A stretch of 32,094 nucleotides of DNA. Origin: Bacillota bacterium. Its GTDB lineage: Bacteria > Bacillota > Clostridia > Acetivibrionales > DTU013. Numbering within the stretch: the stretch's first letter is position 1; each line of letters begins with the position of its first letter. Both the position numbers and the translations under genes were made by a program. The notes below the pieces were generated by a model. It did not search any database. It was not told the DNA's origin and saw only the letters and a list, made by a program, of their open reading frames with translations. The DNA lies in the NCBI GenBank assembly GCA_023411575.1, contig JAEYOP010000025.1, positions 1 to 32,094 on the forward strand. Reading direction: 5' to 3'. Below, one piece after another: positions 6,548 through 14,324 of the stretch.

Positions 6548-7321
6548 TCACACCTCAATCCCATATTGTTCAAATAAATGTATTTGTGGGGCAAATTCTT
6601 TAAAATATTCTTTCTCAGCTTGTAATCTCACCTTTATGGCTTCTTCTTTATCTAAATAATTACCAAGCCCTATCCATTTGTGATTATTGGTTATGTATAC
6701 TCTGTACGTATTGTTTCTAGTTAATGATACTCCAATTATTCCTGTTTTATTATTAGAAGGAGGCTTTTCTCTGTTCATTCCATTTTTGCTTTTATTGCTT
6801 CGTCTTAGATTAAATTTTCGATTATCTAAAGTATTATTATTTGAGTAGTCAATTAATATTTTAGAGTCTGTTTCTTCCATTATTAATCTATGCATATGTA
6901 TTAATTTTCCTTTAATTCGTGCTTCGGCATATCCTGTTTTACCTTGAGTCCATGAGTGTCCTTTGAGTTTTTCGTATTCCTCGATGTCGAAAAAACACTG
7001 TTTATTATTATTATTCATGTAACATATTCCATAGTCATCAAAAAGTTCATATTTATTTTCTTTTTTAGTATAATCCTTTTTTATATCAGAATCACAATAT
7101 CCACAAGTTTTTGTATTTCCTCTTACTAACCAATCTCGCAATACTGATATTACATGACCACATTCGCACTGACATAAATAATAACAACTTCTTTTGTTTT
7201 TTATTTCGTTATTTTTATATCTTTTAAGCTCTATTAAATTTCTCTCTTCATCTATCTGTATAATTGTTAACTTATTGTATTTTTCTCCTATACAATCTTC
7301 TCTTTTTCTAATGTTAGTCAC
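6548..7321 (-). CDS. HNH homing endonuclease with AP2 domain, active site altered
   Basis: Free-standing mobile endonuclease of the HNH/AP2 type. The N-terminus has a cysteine cluster (C50, C52, C54, C73, C76) that can hold zinc. The HNH region is at about 140-182: MHRLIMEE, then IDYSNNNTLDNRKFNLR. In the family this second motif begins D-H (as in VDHINHDTLDNR); here the His is Tyr159, while Asp158 and the Asn residues remain. The equivalent His in I-HmuI-type enzymes is the general base, so nicking may be lost. An AP2-like DNA-binding domain follows (about 190-240, TGIIGVSLTRNNTYRVYI...GNYLDKEEA). The GTG start is immediate to GAG; an ATT four codons in has better spacing. Confidence 0.8.
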   Translation of the reverse strand: MTNIRKREDCIGEKYNKLTIIQIDEERNLIELKRYKNNEIKNKRSCYYLCQCECGHVISVLRDWLVRGNTKTCGYCDSDIKKDYTKKENKYELFDDYGICYMNNNNKQCFFDIEEYEKLKGHSWTQGKTGYAEARIKGKLIHMHRLIMEETDSKILIDYSNNNTLDNRKFNLRRSNKSKNGMNREKPPSNNKTGIIGVSLTRNNTYRVYITNNHKWIGLGNYLDKEEAIKVRLQAEKEYFKEFAPQIHLFEQYGIEV

Positions 7322-7322
7322 C

Positions 7323-8775
7323 TCAAATTTTAATTATTTGCCCATAAGTAGGGATAATTATATCTTTATCTTTCATTCGTAATTTTAACTCTCGTTTCAA
7401 ATTCTCCCTTGCAGTTTTATCACCATGAACAATTAACACTTTCTTTAATACTCTTTGGTCGAAATATTTAGTAGCCCATTTGATATTGTTTTCTAAATCC
7501 ACATGCCCACTAAGATTAGAAATAATTCCCAAAAACTCACACCTTTTAGTTTTTCCCATTCCATTGATTGTTACTTTCGATTTGTTATTTATTACTCGGT
7601 CTAGCACACTATCTTTAAATATGTAGCCACAACCTAATATTTTCACTGTTTTATTGCCTACAAGGTTTTCCATAATCATATTGCTAAAACCAGCGTCACA
7701 TGAACCAGCACTTGATAATGTGATTTTAGGTTGATTGTTTAATATAAAATGTTCAACACCTTTTGGTTCTGTTATAAACTTACAAATAGGATTATTAAAT
7801 ATATCTCTATCTTCATTCCATTCATCATCATAAAACTCTTTATGTTCATTTTTACCAATTGTTTCGTGACATAGTTTAGTTAACTTCCCGCAGTTATAAA
7901 TTGGAATCCTAGCCTTTCTAATAACTTCATTTGTTTTGTAAATCTCATCTAACAATTTAACTATTTGAGTTGACCGTTGCATACTAAATGTTGGAATGAA
8001 TAATTGTTTTTTATCTTTAATCACTTGTTCTAAAATCACTTGTTCAAGATAATCTTTTGGGGATGTTTTAGGGTGATTTGATTTATCTCCATAGGTACTT
8101 TCAAGGATTACACATTGGCTCTTGTAACATTTTTTAATTATTGCCTTAGTATAACTTCTAGAAAAATCCCCTAAGTACATATCTGGACAATACATTAAAT
8201 GTGTGTCTTTATATTCTCCATGATGGGTTAAATAGATTAAAGCACTTCCAGCCATATGCCCAGATGGATAAAGTTCTACGTCTACTGTATTGCTAAGTTT
8301 AATTATCTGATTATAAGAGTATCCTTGAATCATTGATAAAGCATGTTCACAATCTTCTTCAGTGTATAATGGTTCTAAGTGTTTACCATTGAGATAGTTA
8401 TATTTCTTCACATCATTGATATGTATTTTTGTTGCGTCTCTAAGAATATGATGTACTAATTCAGAAGTAAGTGCTGTAGCTATGATTTTTCCATTAAATC
8501 CACACTCTTGTTTTCCACATAAAGGTATGCTCATAGTGTGGTCAAAGATGGCTGTGGCTAAGAATTATACCATCAATGGTAGATAGGTCTAAGCCACGTT
8601 TACTACTGTTTTTCTGAAGTATTTTATCTAATGTATATCTTGAATCTTGATACCCTCCGAAATCTAAGAGTATCTTTACTCCATCAACTTCAACTTGCAT
8701 ACAACTTCCTGTAACTTCTCCTTCGTCTTGAAAACAGGTTATTTTAAATACATTATTATCTTTCTTTTTGCCCAT
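7323..8775 (-). CDS. Beta-CASP metallo-beta-lactamase RNase, expressed through a +1 frameshift
   Basis: Two frames (8775-8545 and, after skipping one T at 8544, 8543-7323) encode one 483-residue MBL/beta-CASP enzyme. Frame 1 (77 residues) ends ILSHSHL at the stop in CAT CTT TGA C. Slipping +1 on CTT reads Asp-His next and completes HSHLDH, the zinc-binding HxHxDH (residues 74-79). The remaining motifs are intact in frame 2: GHMAGS (His173), GDFSRS (Asp203), ESTYGD (Glu225), IPTFSMQRSTQ (about 260), SGHVD (His424) and VHGDKTAR (His450). This is the RNA-specific branch that includes CPSF73-like and bacterial RNases, so it probably cuts RNA. Frame 2 also has an ATG (8534), but that product would lack the metal site. 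Ribosome site AAAGGGAT before the ATG at 8775. Confidence 0.85.
8494..8544 (-). promoter_or_regulatory. Possible stem-loop just downstream of the frameshift stop
   Basis: A 7-base perfect inverted repeat, CCACACT and AGTGTGG, is separated by about 28 bases and starts at the base after TGA on the mRNA. A smaller hairpin CATA-CCTT-TATG lies in its loop. It is placed too close to the slip site for a classical pausing structure, so its role is uncertain. Confidence 0.35.
8541..8550 (-). promoter_or_regulatory. prfB-type +1 frameshift site CTT TGA C
   Basis: On the coding strand the sequence is CAT CTT TGA C. CTT TGA C is identical to the core of the RF2 (prfB) programmed frameshift, where tRNA-Leu slips from CUU to UUU and the next codon read is GAC. 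The internal AGGGGG stimulator of prfB is not present upstream. A 7-bp stem (CCACACT with AGTGTGG, 28-base loop) begins directly after the TGA. Confidence 0.7.
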
Positions 8776-8832
8776 GTTGTTATCCCTTTCTTAGCCATGA
8801 CTTGTAACACGAAATCCATCGTGGCTGATATT

Positions 8833-8988
8833 TTATTCGTAGTAAATTGTGCTTTGCCAATAGTCATCAAATTGCTTAGTTTTTATTTTGATTTTGTTAT
8901 ATTTAGGTAGTATATTAGCGTTGATAAAATCTGTAGTTAATGTCATAATTCCGTTTAGACTTTCACTTTGTAACGTGACTTGCTTCAT
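8833..8988 (-). CDS. Hypothetical protein, 51 residues
   Basis: Begins MKQVTLQSESLNGIMTLTTD and ends QSTIYYE. The start at 8988 was chosen because GGTGAT lies before it; the longer frame has no ribosome site. It begins 4 bases after the stop of the upstream zinc-tail gene and is likely coupled. The 57-base gap to the RNase gene holds a short hairpin (CACGA, TGGATT, TCGTG). Function unknown. Confidence 0.65.
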   Translation of the reverse strand: MKQVTLQSESLNGIMTLTTDFINANILPKYNKIKIKTKQFDDYWQSTIYYE

Positions 8989-8992
8989 ATTA

Positions 8993-9364
8993 TCACCAAC
9001 TTTCATTATCTGTAATGTCTTTTGTTTCACCACATTTATTACAGGTTATTTCTATGACTGTACCAATCCCCGTTCCTATCAACCTATAAGAGAAGTCATT
9101 TCCATTTCCACAGGCTTTATCATTGTAATGTTTGTTACGAAAATCTTTGTCTAATTCCAACTCTTTATCGGTTAATTGTTGTAAACTGTGATTCCTATAT
9201 TCTTTTATTTGAAGCTTCAACTTCTGAATTTCTTCATCTTTAGAGTATTCATTCAGTCGTTCTCTAAGTTCTTCGTTATCCTCTAGTAGTCCATATATTG
9301 TACTAGAAATCTTGTCAATATCTTTTTTGACTTGTATTTTAGCTAAATCGTTTATAATACTCAT
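8993..9364 (-). CDS. Coiled-coil protein with C-terminal zinc-binding tail
   Basis: 123 residues from the ATG at 9364 (GAGGTG upstream). The first 75 residues form a probable coiled coil (LLEDNEELRERLNEY, EEIQKLKLQIKEYR). The C-terminus FSYRLIGTGIGTVIEITCNKCGET resembles that of the protein at 15627-16073 (YKFVPTSIGTIGYVVCDKCGEE), so both carry the same small domain: a beta hairpin ending in a CxxC knuckle. Only one CxxC is present, with a further Cys in KACGNG. Role unknown; possibly protein or nucleic acid binding. Confidence 0.75.
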   Translation of the reverse strand: MSIINDLAKIQVKKDIDKISSTIYGLLEDNEELRERLNEYSKDEEIQKLKLQIKEYRNHSLQQLTDKELELDKDFRNKHYNDKACGNGNDFSYRLIGTGIGTVIEITCNKCGETKDITDNESW

Positions 9365-9396
9365 CACATCACCTCATTTTTAATAAAACATGAATT

Positions 9397-9540
9397 TTAA
9401 TTATTTACTGTTTCAACTTTAAATTGTACAGGATTATCAATTTCTCCATCTTCATATAAACTGTCAAACATCATTTCTAAATATATTTCAATTTTTTCTT
9501 TATGATTTTGTAAGTCGTCAGTTTTGATAATATAGTCCAT
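9397..9540 (-). CDS. Small acidic protein, 47 residues
   Basis: Reads MDYIIKTDDLQNHKEK to VQFKVETVNN. AAAGGAG stands seven bases before this ATG; another ATG two codons upstream is too close to it. Found between the HNH gene and the coiled-coil gene. No family recognised. Confidence 0.65.
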   Translation of the reverse strand: MDYIIKTDDLQNHKEKIEIYLEMMFDSLYEDGEIDNPVQFKVETVNN

Positions 9541-9572
9541 ATCCATTCTCCTTTCCCAATAAAATAAAACTT

Positions 9573-10154
9573 TTAAAGTATTTCTTTTTCGTTAATTAGA
9601 CTTGGTATTTCAAATATGTATACTTTATTCACACACTCTCTTGTTGCTATTCTTCTTATTTGAGTACATGAAACTCCAGTATTTCTGCTTGTTTCTTCTA
9701 TGCTTTCGTACTCCACAGTTTTGTTGGTTATTTTGTTTGTACTTATTACATTCCGTTTATATTGTTTTGCTTTGTTTATAGGTCTATTTAAATAGTCGTA
9801 TGAATGTTTTAGGTTTTCTGAATAACTACACCATTCTAGGTTGTTTGCGTTGCAATTTTCAACATTTCCATCTATGTGATTTACGCATGTCTTATTAATC
9901 GGGTCGTTATTGTATACAAATGCCTCGGCTACTAATCTGTAAACTTTAACATTAAATCTTTTATTCATATATCTAAGGTCTACGCATGGTCTACCACTTC
10001 TTATGTTGTTTGTTATTTTTAGCATATGCTCCTTACATTTCTGAGTTCTCCCATCTGACTTAAGTATTGTGTGTTCAAGTTTTTTAACTCTTCCTAAATT
10101 GCTAACCTGAAATATGCCATTATGTATATTTATATCTCTCCATTCTTCTTCCAA
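9573..10154 (-). CDS. NUMOD4/HNH homing endonuclease with C-terminal NUMOD1
   Basis: Free-standing homing endonuclease of 193 residues. NUMOD4 DNA-binding motif at the N-terminus (EEWRDINIHNGIFQVSNLG), HNH_3 core around 70-115 (VYRLVAEAF, then VNHIDGNVENCNANNLEW) with the catalytic His present, and a NUMOD1 helix-turn-helix near 140-175 (YESIEETSRNTGVSCTQIRR). It starts with TTG behind AAAGGAAGG, both of which lie inside the last codons of nrdG, so it overlaps nrdG by 25 bases. Ribonucleotide reductase genes are common homing targets in phages. The active site looks intact, in contrast to the HNH at 6548. Confidence 0.87.
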   Translation of the reverse strand: MEEEWRDINIHNGIFQVSNLGRVKKLEHTILKSDGRTQKCKEHMLKITNNIRSGRPCVDLRYMNKRFNVKVYRLVAEAFVYNNDPINKTCVNHIDGNVENCNANNLEWCSYSENLKHSYDYLNRPINKAKQYKRNVISTNKITNKTVEYESIEETSRNTGVSCTQIRRIATRECVNKVYIFEIPSLINEKEIL

Positions 10155-10612
10155 GTCATACCTTCCTTTCTGAGTATGATTTGATTGCTACTTCCCCTAT
10201 AAAGCAATTTCAAGTCTTTTAATTCTTCTATAAATCTACCAGTTACAAGCATATCTAAATAATCCAAACACTCTATGTATTCAATTGGTATTGATTCAAA
10301 CTCATATCCAGTCCATAAGTATATTGGTTTATTGACCTTGATTTTGATATTTTTTAGTAATGAAAGAATTTCTTTAGGTGGCTGATTAAAAGGTTCACCA
10401 CCTAAAATTGAAACTCCTGTAATATAACTTTGTTTAGCCAATTCAATAAATTTATTTTCTACATCTTTAGTAAGTTCTTTCCCACCATTAAAATCCCATG
10501 TCGACTCATTCCAACATCCTTTGCATCTAAACTTACATCCTTGCAAAAATATTGACACTCTAATTCCATCGCCATTTGTTATATCCATACTTCTAATAGA
10601 GGCATATCTCAA
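10130..10612 (-). CDS. nrdG: Anaerobic ribonucleotide reductase activating protein (radical SAM)
   Basis: NrdG makes the glycyl radical on NrdD using S-adenosylmethionine and a 4Fe-4S cluster. The cluster motif is CKFRCKGC (Cys26, Cys30, Cys33), followed by the glycine-rich ILGGEPFNQP SAM-binding region and YLWTGY. 160 residues, normal for the family. It starts TTG, overlapping the nrdD stop (TTGA), with GAGGTG upstream, so the pair is coupled. The last residues (GMTWKKNGEI) follow SSNQIIL, where the family normally ends, and overlap the HNH gene; they may be a consequence of its insertion. Confidence 0.92.
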   Translation of the reverse strand: MRYASIRSMDITNGDGIRVSIFLQGCKFRCKGCWNESTWDFNGGKELTKDVENKFIELAKQSYITGVSILGGEPFNQPPKEILSLLKNIKIKVNKPIYLWTGYEFESIPIEYIECLDYLDMLVTGRFIEELKDLKLLYRGSSNQIILRKEGMTWKKNGEI

Positions 10613-12753
10613 CTAAAACACCTCAATTCTTTATCACCCAGATGAACATATCTTTCTTTGATTTCCTGTGTCCGACCCTTATTCCAGAAGTTAGTTCCAA
10701 TATAACCACATGTACGCCTAGTCACATTCATCATGGTTGTATCAGTGTTATCACAGTTAGGACAATACCATTCCATATTATCATCTATCTTCAACTCACC
10801 ATCATAGCCACACTTCATACAATAGTCTGATTTAATATTTATTTCAGCATACATGGTGTTGTCATAGATACATTTAATAACTTGCATTACTGCATCTATA
10901 TTTTGCGTTAAATTATCAGCTTCAATATAGCTTATCATCCCTCCAAGTGATAGTTTTTGAAATTCCCCCTCAAATTTTAATTTACTAAAGGCATCAATTT
11001 CTTCGGTTACTACAACGTGGTAACTGTTTGTTATATAGTCTTTATCTGTAATCCCATCTATAATTCCAAATCTCTTTTGTAATAGCTTTGCAAATCTATA
11101 AGTGGTAGATTCTTGGGGAACAGAATACAATGCGTATCCAATATCATCTTCTTTTTTCCACTCATCAATCCTATTATTGAGATATTTCATAACGTCTTTT
11201 GCAAACTTTTTGCCTTTTTCGGTTGTATGAGATTCGCCTATCATATACTTTGTCATTTCATAAATACCAACGTATCCTAAAGATATCGAAGAAAACCCAC
11301 CATGAAGTAACTTATCAATTTTTTCACCTTTTTTAAGTCTAGCAAATGCTCCGTGTTGCCATAGAATAGGTGCTACATCTGACAAAGTTCCTTCTAATCT
11401 TTCATGCCTGCATAACAACGCTTTGTGGCATAAGTTACTTCTTTCAGCTAATAGTTCCCAAAACTTACTCATGTCTTTTTTAGAAGATAAAGCCACATCT
11501 ACCAGATTCAAAGTCACTACACCTTGATTAAAACGGCTATAGAATTTATACTTCCCGTTTTCATCTTTCCAAGGAGATAAAAAACTACGGCATGACATAC
11601 ATGGAAAACAATTTCCTTCCTTATATTCAAACATTTTTTTCTCTGATATGTAGTCTGGTACAAATCGTTTTGCTGTACATTCTGCACCCAATCTCGTTAA
11701 CCAATAATAATCTCCATCTTCATTTATGTTTCTTTCTTCTAACACATATAATAATTTTGGAAATGCTTGTGTTACATATACACCTTGTTCATTTTTTAAC
11801 CCTAAAATTCTTTGTTTGAAAAATTCTTCTGTAATCATCGCAATCTCTTTTGTGTATTCTTTATCTTCACTTAAATACATGAAAACACTGAGAAATGGAG
11901 ATTGTCCGTTTGTGTTACTCATGCTGTTGATTTGATAGTTGAATGTTTGAACACCGTCTTCAATTTCTTTTTGCAAATCCTCTTTAGCAAACATCTCTGC
12001 TTGCTCTTGAGACAACCCTCTATTTAAGTGTCTTTTGATGAAAATATCATAACTACTTCTAACGAATGGTGCTAGGTGTGTTAATGTGATAGTAGCTCCA
12101 CCGTAAGTAGATGAAGTAACCGCTGTAATGATTTGTGTTGCAATGGTCATGGCGGTCAAAAATCTATGTGGTTTTTCAATCAGTATCCCATTTATCACTG
12201 TGCCATTTTGCAACATATCTTCTAAATTAATTAACTCACAGTTGGTAAGAGTTTTTTGTGCAAAGTAATCCATGTCATGAAAATGTAAAATACCCTCGTC
12301 ATGCCCCTTAATTATTTCTTTTGGAATCAGTTTTCTTCTTGAAATATCTTTGCTTACAATTCCAGCCAAGTAATCCCTTTGGGTTGTAACAAGTGTTGCA
12401 TTTTTATTTGAGTTTTCTTTTCGCCAGTACTCGCTACAACCAGTTAATAGTTCTTCTATTTCTCTATCAATTACACTTTCTCTAGCCAAATTTCTTTCTT
12501 CCCTATAATTTTTATAAGCCTTATGTATTTTTCTATCATGTTTATACAAAACACTAAGAATGATATCTTGCACTTTTTCAATATCAATAATATCCTTATT
12601 ATACTCGTTAATCTTCGTTTGAACGTCGTCTAAAATAGGCTTGATGTTAATAGCCTTATCACCATAAACATCATTAGTAGCCATTAAAATTGCCTTAGTA
12701 ATTCTTTCATATGAAAAATCTTTAATTCTACCATCTCTTTTGCGAATTTGCAT
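10609..12753 (-). CDS. nrdD: Anaerobic (class III) ribonucleoside-triphosphate reductase
   Basis: Reduces NTPs to dNTPs in the absence of oxygen, using formate and a glycyl radical. 714 residues. The N-terminal 90 residues are an ATP-cone (QIRKRDGRIKDFSYERI), the allosteric activity site. The barrel contains the active-site region with FPCMSCRSFLSPW, and the C-terminus has two zinc-binding pairs (CMKC and CPNC) then the radical loop RRTCGYIGTNFWN with the radical Gly at about 683. All key features are present and the reading frame is unbroken, so the enzyme is expected to be active. An obligate or facultative anaerobic host is implied. Ribosome site GGAGATG close to the ATG. Confidence 0.95.
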   Translation of the reverse strand: MQIRKRDGRIKDFSYERITKAILMATNDVYGDKAINIKPILDDVQTKINEYNKDIIDIEKVQDIILSVLYKHDRKIHKAYKNYREERNLARESVIDREIEELLTGCSEYWRKENSNKNATLVTTQRDYLAGIVSKDISRRKLIPKEIIKGHDEGILHFHDMDYFAQKTLTNCELINLEDMLQNGTVINGILIEKPHRFLTAMTIATQIITAVTSSTYGGATITLTHLAPFVRSSYDIFIKRHLNRGLSQEQAEMFAKEDLQKEIEDGVQTFNYQINSMSNTNGQSPFLSVFMYLSEDKEYTKEIAMITEEFFKQRILGLKNEQGVYVTQAFPKLLYVLEERNINEDGDYYWLTRLGAECTAKRFVPDYISEKKMFEYKEGNCFPCMSCRSFLSPWKDENGKYKFYSRFNQGVVTLNLVDVALSSKKDMSKFWELLAERSNLCHKALLCRHERLEGTLSDVAPILWQHGAFARLKKGEKIDKLLHGGFSSISLGYVGIYEMTKYMIGESHTTEKGKKFAKDVMKYLNNRIDEWKKEDDIGYALYSVPQESTTYRFAKLLQKRFGIIDGITDKDYITNSYHVVVTEEIDAFSKLKFEGEFQKLSLGGMISYIEADNLTQNIDAVMQVIKCIYDNTMYAEINIKSDYCMKCGYDGELKIDDNMEWYCPNCDNTDTTMMNVTRRTCGYIGTNFWNKGRTQEIKERYVHLGDKELRCFS

Positions 12754-12765
12754 TATTTCATCTCC

Positions 12766-12912
12766 TTAACAAATTTTTTCTATATCCCTAATCTCGTATT
12801 TATCTCCCCATGTTTCCTTTGCTCTTTTAACCACAAGGCTTTCGTCTGATACTGATGTTGCCCCTTTAAATACAAACACTCCATCTAAATAACAACTATA
12901 TCTAAACCACAT
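12766..12912 (-). CDS. Small protein of 48 residues, unknown function
   Basis: Reads MWFRYSCYLDGVFVFKGATS then a charged half ending IRDIEKIC. A strong site AGGGGTGATGAT precedes the ATG. It lies directly before nrdD, 12 bases from its start. Not recognised. Confidence 0.68.
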   Translation of the reverse strand: MWFRYSCYLDGVFVFKGATSVSDESLVVKRAKETWGDKYEIRDIEKIC

Positions 12913-12922
12913 ATCATCACCC

Positions 12923-13111
12923 CTAATCTATAAAATTGCCATACACTTCTTCATATGTTAAAAAGTGTTTAGCTGACCGTTTTAACCATTGACCATTATC
13001 TTTGATTAGGAATAACGGATATCCACTCTTTTCATACGCAATATCATAAACTTTAACTTCTCTAGTAATTTGCTTCTCATCAAATAATTTCTTATCATAA
13101 ACAGTAAACAT
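12923..13111 (-). CDS. Hypothetical protein, 62 residues
   Basis: Begins MFTVYDKKLFDEKQITREVK, with a beta-rich pattern (VKVYDIAY, YPLFLIKDNGQWLKR) typical of small phage proteins with one sheet. The ATG overlaps the upstream stop as TGATG, and GAGGGA gives the ribosome site. No family recognised. Confidence 0.72.
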   Translation of the reverse strand: MFTVYDKKLFDEKQITREVKVYDIAYEKSGYPLFLIKDNGQWLKRSAKHFLTYEEVYGNFID

Positions 13112-13287
13112 CACAATCCCTCGCTTTCTATATCATAAATTTCATTTTCGTCATTACATACTTCATATACATCGCTAATTCTATCAAGAATACGATTCAT
13201 TTTTTCTACAGCATCCTCTTGAGTGTCAGCTATGATGTCGGTTTCGCCTTGATACTTTACTCTAAATCGTCGGTATCTTTTTCGCAT
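13111..13287 (-). CDS. Small protein of 58 residues, unknown function
   Basis: Basic start MRKRYRRFRVKYQGETDIIA and an acidic end NDENEIYDIESEGL, with a helix QEDAVEKMNRILDRI between; the layout (short sheet then one helix) is common in small phage proteins. Ribosome site AGAGAGG lies inside the upstream gene, which it overlaps by 31 bases. Its stop overlaps the next start. Confidence 0.7.
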   Translation of the reverse strand: MRKRYRRFRVKYQGETDIIADTQEDAVEKMNRILDRISDVYEVCNDENEIYDIESEGL

Positions 13288-13499
13288 GATATACCTCTCT
13301 TATTTTTCACTTTGTTATTTTTTAGTTGTAGATAATCTATTTCTGAATATGGAATATATTTAGCGTCAAAATATCTTTCTCCTATATGTCTCTCTTCATT
13401 ATCTGAATTAATTAATACAATATTACCTATCTTATCTACACCACTATATGTATATAATTCTAAAGTAAAACAATTTAAAAACCTATCACCCTTTTGCAT
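13257..13499 (-). CDS. Hypothetical protein, 80 residues
   Basis: Begins MQKGDRFLNCFTLELYTYSG and is beta-rich for about 55 residues (KIGNIVLINSDNEERHIGERYF), with a basic stretch (NNKVKNKRG) then an acidic tail. The codons for this basic stretch contain the recurrent motif AAAAAATAACAAA, just before the next gene's ribosome site. AGAGGAG precedes its start. Not recognised. Confidence 0.7.
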   Translation of the reverse strand: MQKGDRFLNCFTLELYTYSGVDKIGNIVLINSDNEERHIGERYFDAKYIPYSEIDYLQLKNNKVKNKRGISCEKDTDDLE

Positions 13500-13503
13500 A
13501 CTA

Positions 13504-14004
13504 TTACTCCTCTATGTACATCTTACCTTTTGTTTTAGTCTTACCTAAAGCATTAACACGATTCCAATATTCACTATCAGATTCACCCTTATTTCGTTCA
13601 ATGCAAACGTCAATTCTATAAATCCCATCTTTAGTAATTCTAATATGTTTAGTTGAACCCCTATCTGTTCCTATAAATCTAACACCATCGAATACATCAA
13701 ATTCAAATTCTGTGCCTAGTGGTACACTTCTAGGTGTAGCTATAGTACCAAACTTTAACTTATTACCCTGTGCATCAATTGCACCATATCCATTTTCGCA
13801 ATTTAAAGTCGTGTAATACGATAACTCACATTCGATTTCTATGTATTTCTCTTTCGATTCTTCTATGTTGTATCTGTCCATTGCGATTTGATTAATTTCT
13901 TCTTCGTCCCTATAATCATTAGCAGATACAGATTGCACTAACGTTGACCATGTTACAAGCACCAACATTGCTAGTACAATCTTTTTCGGTTTTGATAATA
14001 GCAT
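13504..14004 (-). CDS. Secreted 3D-domain (double-psi beta-barrel) cell-wall protein
   Basis: 166 residues. The first 28 form a signal peptide: basic LLSKPKKI, hydrophobic VLAMLVLVTWSTLV and a probable signal-peptidase site after SVSA. The rest matches the 3D domain, a MltA/RlpA-like barrel common in Firmicute wall hydrolases (YocH, YuiC, SPbeta YorM): YYTTLNC, then GAIDAQG (Asp77), FGTIATP, VPLGTEF, GTDRGST (Asp114) and RIDVCI (Asp132), the three aspartates that give the domain its name. It would act on peptidoglycan outside the membrane, perhaps to change or protect the wall of an infected or lysogenic cell. It stands directly behind a strong promoter, so expression may be independent of the rest of the block. 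Confidence 0.8.
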   Translation of the reverse strand: MLLSKPKKIVLAMLVLVTWSTLVQSVSANDYRDEEEINQIAMDRYNIEESKEKYIEIECELSYYTTLNCENGYGAIDAQGNKLKFGTIATPRSVPLGTEFEFDVFDGVRFIGTDRGSTKHIRITKDGIYRIDVCIERNKGESDSEYWNRVNALGKTKTKGKMYIEE

Positions 14005-14037
14005 TGCATCACTCCTTTATGATTTTGTTATATTTTA

Positions 14038-14066
14038 ATTATACATTAGAGTGATAGGTTTGTAAA
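14038..14066 (-). promoter_or_regulatory. Vegetative-type promoter for the 3D-domain gene and nrd unit
   Basis: -35 TTTACA (14061-14066), 17-base spacer, perfect -10 TATAAT (14038-14043), about 25 bases before AAAGGAG of the gene at 13504. The palindrome GTTTACAAAC covers the -35. Copies of the TAAAAWATAACAAA motif flank it on both sides (upstream near 14071-14085 and after the -10). Confidence 0.8.
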
Positions 14067-14076
14067 CTGTTATTTG

Positions 14077-14280
14077 TTATTTTTTATTGTTAGTTATGTA
14101 TTTGATTATTTTATTTAGTACGAACACTATAACTTCTCCTACAATGAAAATCAAAAAGGCGTACCATAGCACTAAAAGTACTATACCTGTATGGATTATA
14201 GCTACTGTACTCACAAATAACATTAAAACAACTAACGCAGTAATGTAATTTTTAATTGCCAGTTTAATAATTTCTTTCAT
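14077..14280 (-). CDS. Small membrane protein with two transmembrane segments
   Basis: 67 residues, mostly hydrophobic: segments at about 10-30 (NYITALVVLMLFVSTVAII) and 32-56 (GIVLLVLWYAFLIFIVGEVI), with a lysine-rich C-terminus (NKIIKYITNNKK). Size and shape would suit a holin, a superinfection-exclusion protein or a simple phage membrane protein; no endolysin is next to it, so holin is not supported. AAAGGAG upstream. Confidence 0.75.
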   Translation of the reverse strand: MKEIIKLAIKNYITALVVLMLFVSTVAIIHTGIVLLVLWYAFLIFIVGEVIVFVLNKIIKYITNNKK

Positions 14281-14324
14281 ATATTTCTTCTCCTTTCTAT
14301 TACGTTAAAAGTCCTATTTTAATC

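Noticed and set aside
7323..8534. Independent gene starting at ATG 8534
   Set aside because: No ribosome site before it, the product would lack the HxHxDH metal site, and the upstream half ends in the same motif; reading it as a frameshifted single gene is better.
9573..12753. Group I intron in nrdD or nrdG
   Set aside because: Both reading frames are continuous and the HNH gene lies after nrdG and does not split it.
14077..14280. Holin
   Set aside because: Two hydrophobic segments fit, but there is no endolysin nearby and the position is among early-type genes; kept as a plain membrane protein.
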